7,313 nt of DNA from positions 1-7,313 of the forward strand of contig CALDJN010000456.1 of NCBI GenBank assembly GCA_937901695.1. Direction: 5' to 3'. Numbering within the stretch: position 1 is the stretch's first letter; each line of letters begins with the position of its first letter. Shown piece after piece: positions 4,407-7,313 of this stretch. Below the pieces are notes generated by a model. The model was not told where the DNA came from, made no database searches, and saw nothing but the letters and a program-made list of their open reading frames with translations. Source of the DNA: an uncultured Anaerocolumna sp. (lineage in GTDB: Bacteria > Bacillota > Clostridia > Lachnospirales > Lachnospiraceae). The position numbers were made by a program, and so were the translations under genes.

Positions 4407-6151
4407 ACGGCTAGATCTGTTAACTACAAAGTAAGAACAAAAGGTAAAATAAATTTTGATTTTAAATGGATAGTTATACTCATAATTATAGCTTTTCTTC
4501 TTATCTTTCAAGTTTTTCCATTACTTTATTTAATCGTTCGTTCCTTTTTCCCAAATGGAAGTTTTTCATTAGAAGGATTTAAGCGAATATATTCTTACGC
4601 CCTGAACTGGACAGCTCTTAAGAATACCATTGTCAGTGCTGGCCTTTCCATGATTTTTGGTGTCTTATTAGCATTTCCATTGGCATGGCTGGTTGGAAGA
4701 ACTAATTTATACGGTAAAAAGTTCTTTCGAGTATTGTTTGTAATGACATATATGGTACCGCCTTATGTAGGTGCTATGGCATGGCTGCGTTTATTAAACC
4801 CTAAAGTTGGTACATTAAATGTATTAATACAGAATTTATTTGGTCTTTCTAAAGCTCCATTTAACATACCAACTTTAGGGTTTAATAAACGCAGCCATGT
4901 AACATTTATTCTGTTGGTGGATTAGTGTGGGTACTTACAACCTTTTATTATCCATTTGCTTTTATTACTATATCGAGAGCCATGGAAAAAATGGATCCTT
5001 CCTTGGAAGAAGCCTCCCGTATATCCGGCGCTTCCCCTATAAAAACTTTATTTACCATTACATTACCCATGATGCTGCCAAGTATTGTTGCTGCAGGTTT
5101 GCTGGTATTCGTAGCTGCTGCTTCCTGCTACGGCATCCCATCTATTGTTGGTGCTCCAGGTCAAATTCATACAGTAACAACAAGAATCATTGATTATGTA
5201 TATATTGGATCCTCGGAAGGACTTACGGATGCCACGGTTTTAGCAGTTTTCTTAATGGCTTTGGCACTAATTATTCTCTATGTTTCAACAGTACCAATTG
5301 GTAAGAAACAATACATAACTGTATCCGGCAAATCAACAAGACCAAATATCGTAGACCTTGGTAAATGGAGATTACCAATAACCATATTAATATCTATCTT
5401 TGCGGTAATTGTCGTTGTGATTCCATTTGCAACTGTACTCATTACCTCTTTTACTGTAAATATGGGCAAACCTTTATCCTTAAGTAATTTTACAACAAAA
5501 TACTGGAAGATTATATTTACAAGAAAAACCATTCTTGGATCTGCCAAGAACAGCGTCTTGTCGGCTATTTTAGCTGCTACCTTTGGTATGATTATATCTT
5601 GCGTCATGGCTTATTTATTAAAGCGCACTAAGGTAAAGGGAAAAGGAATACCAGATTTCCTAATTACGGTTGGTTCCGGTACTCCTAGTGTTGTTATTGC
5701 ATTATCCTTAATTATGACTATGTCAGGCAAATTCAAAATCAATATTTATAATACCTTAGCCATTTTGATTATAGCCTATATGATTAAATATATGTTAATG
5801 GGAATGCGTACCGTAGTCTCTGCATTTTCACAAATTAGTCCTTCCCTGGAGGAAGCAGCTCAAATCTCTGGTTCAGGCTGGGCAAGGCGTTTTAAGGATA
5901 TTATTATCCCTCTTATATTGCCATCCATTGTTGCAGGCTGGTTTTTAATATTTATGCCTTGTTTTTATGAACTGACCATGTCTACCTTGTTATACGCTAC
6001 TAATACAAAAACTTTAGGCGTTGAATTATTTACCTACCAGACTTATCACAGCCAGCAGACTGCTTCTGCTTTAGCATCTGCCATATTAGCCGTAGTCATC
6101 GCTGCTAACTGGTTACTGAATAAATTAACTGGCGGTAAGTTTTCAATATAA
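4407..6151 (+). pseudogene. Fused two-domain ABC permease, frameshifted by a 38-bp insertion
   Basis: Encodes the membrane channel of the importer, of the FbpB/AfuB type with two permease domains in one chain. The first reading frame runs to a TAG at 4923-4925; the rest continues in another frame to the TAA at 6149-6151. Deleting 38 bp (for example 4863-4900) joins them as FNI-YSVGGLVWVLTTFYYPF, a normal permease sequence, and gives 568 residues. The first domain starts with a strong membrane segment near residues 22-46. Its EAA loop (EEASRISGASPIKTLF, then LPMMLPSI) is encoded from 5006; the second EAA loop (EEAAQISGSGWARRF, then IPLILPSI) from 5849. TTGGAG (4393-4398) lies 8 bases before ACG at 4407, exactly where ATG is expected; no in-frame ATG lies upstream, and the GTG at 4398 overlaps the ribosome site. 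The gene is followed after 16 bp by the ATPase gene. It is either a real pseudogene or a sequence error. Confidence 0.85.
4780..4899. repeat. 33-bp perfect inverted repeat created inside the permease gene
   Basis: Bases 4780-4812 and 4867-4899 are exact reverse complements. The right arm is the foreign part: without it the reading frame is normal. The inversion continues less perfectly inward. After two mismatches, TTAAATG (4815-4821) pairs with CATTTAA (4858-4864), a native short hairpin with a 36-base loop. The direct repeat CCAT(T/G)TAACAT occurs at 4857-4867 and 4895-4905 on either side of the insert. Confidence 0.95.
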
Positions 6152-6167
6152 AGAGGAGGAAATACAT

Positions 6168-7244
6168 ATGTCTGTGGTTACTATATCCAATGTTACAAAA
6201 GCCTTTGGGGATGTTGTAGTATTAAAACATTTCAATGATGAATTTAAGGATGGTGAATTCGTTACCTTACTGGGACCATCTGGCTGCGGTAAGACAACTA
6301 TGCTTCGTATGATTGCCGGGTTTGAAAAACCAACTACTGGTGAAATTAAAATAGATGGCACTGTGGTAAGTTCGGATAAAACCTTTATTCCACCTGAAAA
6401 AAGAGAAATCGGTATGGTATTCCAATCCTATGCCGTATGGCCTCACATGAATGTATTTGATAACATAGCTTATCCATTAAAGATAAAGAAGGTGCCCAAA
6501 GAAACCATTAAGAAGAAAGTTATGGAGATTCTTGATATTGTTCATTTAAGCCAATATGCTGAAAGAATTCCTGCTCAATTATCTGGTGGTCAGCAGCAGC
6601 GTGTCGCATTAGGACGAGCTTTAGTTGCAGAGCCAAAACTGTTATTACTGGATGAACCTTTATCGAATCTTGATGCAAAGTTACGTGAAAGTATGAGATA
6701 TGAAATTAAAGAAATTCAAAAGAAATTAGGAATCACTGTAGTTTTTGTTACCCATGATCAGGTAGAAGCCATGACTATGTCCGACCGTGTATTTGTAATC
6801 AACCGCGGGGTCGTTCAGCAGGTAGGAACACCCTATGATATTTATACCAAACCTGCCAATCAGTTTGTAGCTGACTTTGTAGGAAAGGTTAATTTTATAA
6901 AAGGGACTGCATCAGGTGGTAAGGTTAAACTTACTGGTATCGATAAAGATATCCCTTATGATGGCTCTCTGAAAGGAAATGTAATCGTAACAGTACGTCC
7001 GGAAAATATTCAATTAGTGGAGAAAGATGATGATGGGATAGGGGGAATTTTGGAAAAGGTATATTTTTTAGGTAATGAAAATGATTGCTTTATCAATATT
7101 AATGGAGTAACCCTGCGTTCTAATGCCCCATCCCACTTCCACGATTCTTTGAAAGTTGGTCAAAAGGTATATTTAAAATTGAAGGATTACTTAGTTCATG
7201 AAGATGATGGAAATAATGATGAAATCACCAAAATAGTGACTTAA
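6168..7244 (+). CDS. ABC transporter ATP-binding protein (FbpC/PotA-like, with TOBE-type C-terminus)
   Basis: The cytoplasmic ATPase that powers the importer, 358 residues. The nucleotide-binding domain is complete: Walker A GPSGCGKT (36-43), Q-loop Gln86 in VFQSYAVWPHM, signature LSGGQ (138-142), Walker B LLLLDE (158-163), D-loop SNLD and H-loop His196. Residues from about 240 form the C-terminal extension found in the Fe(III), polyamine and sugar ATPases (COG3842-like), with VTVRPENIQL typical of the TOBE region. It may sense regulatory ligands or contact the partner subunit. AGGAGG (6154-6159) lies 8 bases before ATG, 16 bases after the permease stop, so the two genes share a transcript. 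The gene is intact although its permease partner is broken, which suggests the lesion is recent or artefactual. Confidence 0.95.
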   Translation: MSVVTISNVTKAFGDVVVLKHFNDEFKDGEFVTLLGPSGCGKTTMLRMIAGFEKPTTGEIKIDGTVVSSDKTFIPPEKREIGMVFQSYAVWPHMNVFDNIAYPLKIKKVPKETIKKKVMEILDIVHLSQYAERIPAQLSGGQQQRVALGRALVAEPKLLLLDEPLSNLDAKLRESMRYEIKEIQKKLGITVVFVTHDQVEAMTMSDRVFVINRGVVQQVGTPYDIYTKPANQFVADFVGKVNFIKGTASGGKVKLTGIDKDIPYDGSLKGNVIVTVRPENIQLVEKDDDGIGGILEKVYFLGNENDCFININGVTLRSNAPSHFHDSLKVGQKVYLKLKDYLVHEDDGNNDEITKIVT

Positions 7245-7283
7245 TAAAAATTTATCGCATTAACTATAACGTACATACGCTTT

Positions 7284-7301
7284 ACCTAATATAGGTTGTT
7301 T
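7284..7301 (+). terminator. Weak possible terminator after the ATPase gene
   Basis: ACCTA-ATA-TAGGT (7284-7296) forms a 5-bp stem and is followed by TGTTT. It is 40 bases after the ATPase stop. The stem is short and A-T rich at its tip and the U-tract is interrupted, so it may not be functional. The remaining bases to 7313 show no gene start. Confidence 0.25.
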
Positions 7302-7313
7302 AGACCTTAGAGA

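Noticed and set aside
4780..4899. Invertible (phase-variable) DNA switch formed by the 33-bp inverted repeats.
   Set aside because: Flipping the 54-base centre would not restore the reading frame, no recombinase gene is present, and the right arm is explained as a copied insertion.
4925..6151. Second permease fragment as a separate gene starting at GTG 4925.
   Set aside because: It has no ribosome site and starts in the middle of a conserved permease segment. It is the 3' part of one gene split by the insertion.

Overview
The window looks like chromosomal DNA from a low-GC Gram-positive, most likely a clostridial organism of the Lachnospiraceae type. The evidence is AT-rich sequence, strong AGGAGG ribosome sites 8-9 bases before ATG, consensus sigma-A promoters, a T-box leader on an aminoacyl-tRNA synthetase gene, and a lipoprotein-type binding protein. 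The family-level placement is an inference from protein style only. Bases 1-32 are an Illumina adapter, so this is the untrimmed end of a draft contig.

Left half (33-2508, minus strand): a tryptophan-sensing operon. A consensus promoter at 2480-2508 drives a T-box leader (about 2455-2101) with a UGG specifier, a canonical antiterminator and a competing terminator. It is followed by trpS (2057-1050) and, 14 bases later, a D-2-hydroxyacid dehydrogenase gene (1035-79). Both genes should be induced when tRNA-Trp is uncharged.

Middle (2509-3005): a non-coding divergent region. It holds a dispersed structured repeat, three tandem 33-bp repeats, a near-perfect sigma-A promoter for the rightward genes (2716-2744), an AT-rich dyad just after the expected transcription start, and a leader of about 255 nt. 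The leader contains a fold closed by a 13-bp stem and could be an undescribed cis-regulatory RNA.

Right half (3006-7244, plus strand): an ABC importer of the Fe(III)/2-aminoethylphosphonate/polyamine-like class. It comprises a lipoprotein substrate-binding protein, a 372-bp structured gap, a fused two-domain permease gene and an ATPase with a C-terminal TOBE-like region. The permease gene is broken. A 38-bp insertion includes an exact inverted copy of sequence 55 bases upstream and shifts the frame. The position where its start codon is expected reads ACG instead of ATG. Removing 38 bp restores one 568-residue frame. The insertion has the hallmarks of a hairpin template-switch mutation. Because the contig also carries adapter, a sequencing or assembly cause must be excluded.

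The clearest candidates for something new are the template-switch insertion, the dispersed structured repeat with pair-preserving changes between copies, and the structured leader of the transporter operon. No phage, CRISPR, toxin or transposase gene is visible.
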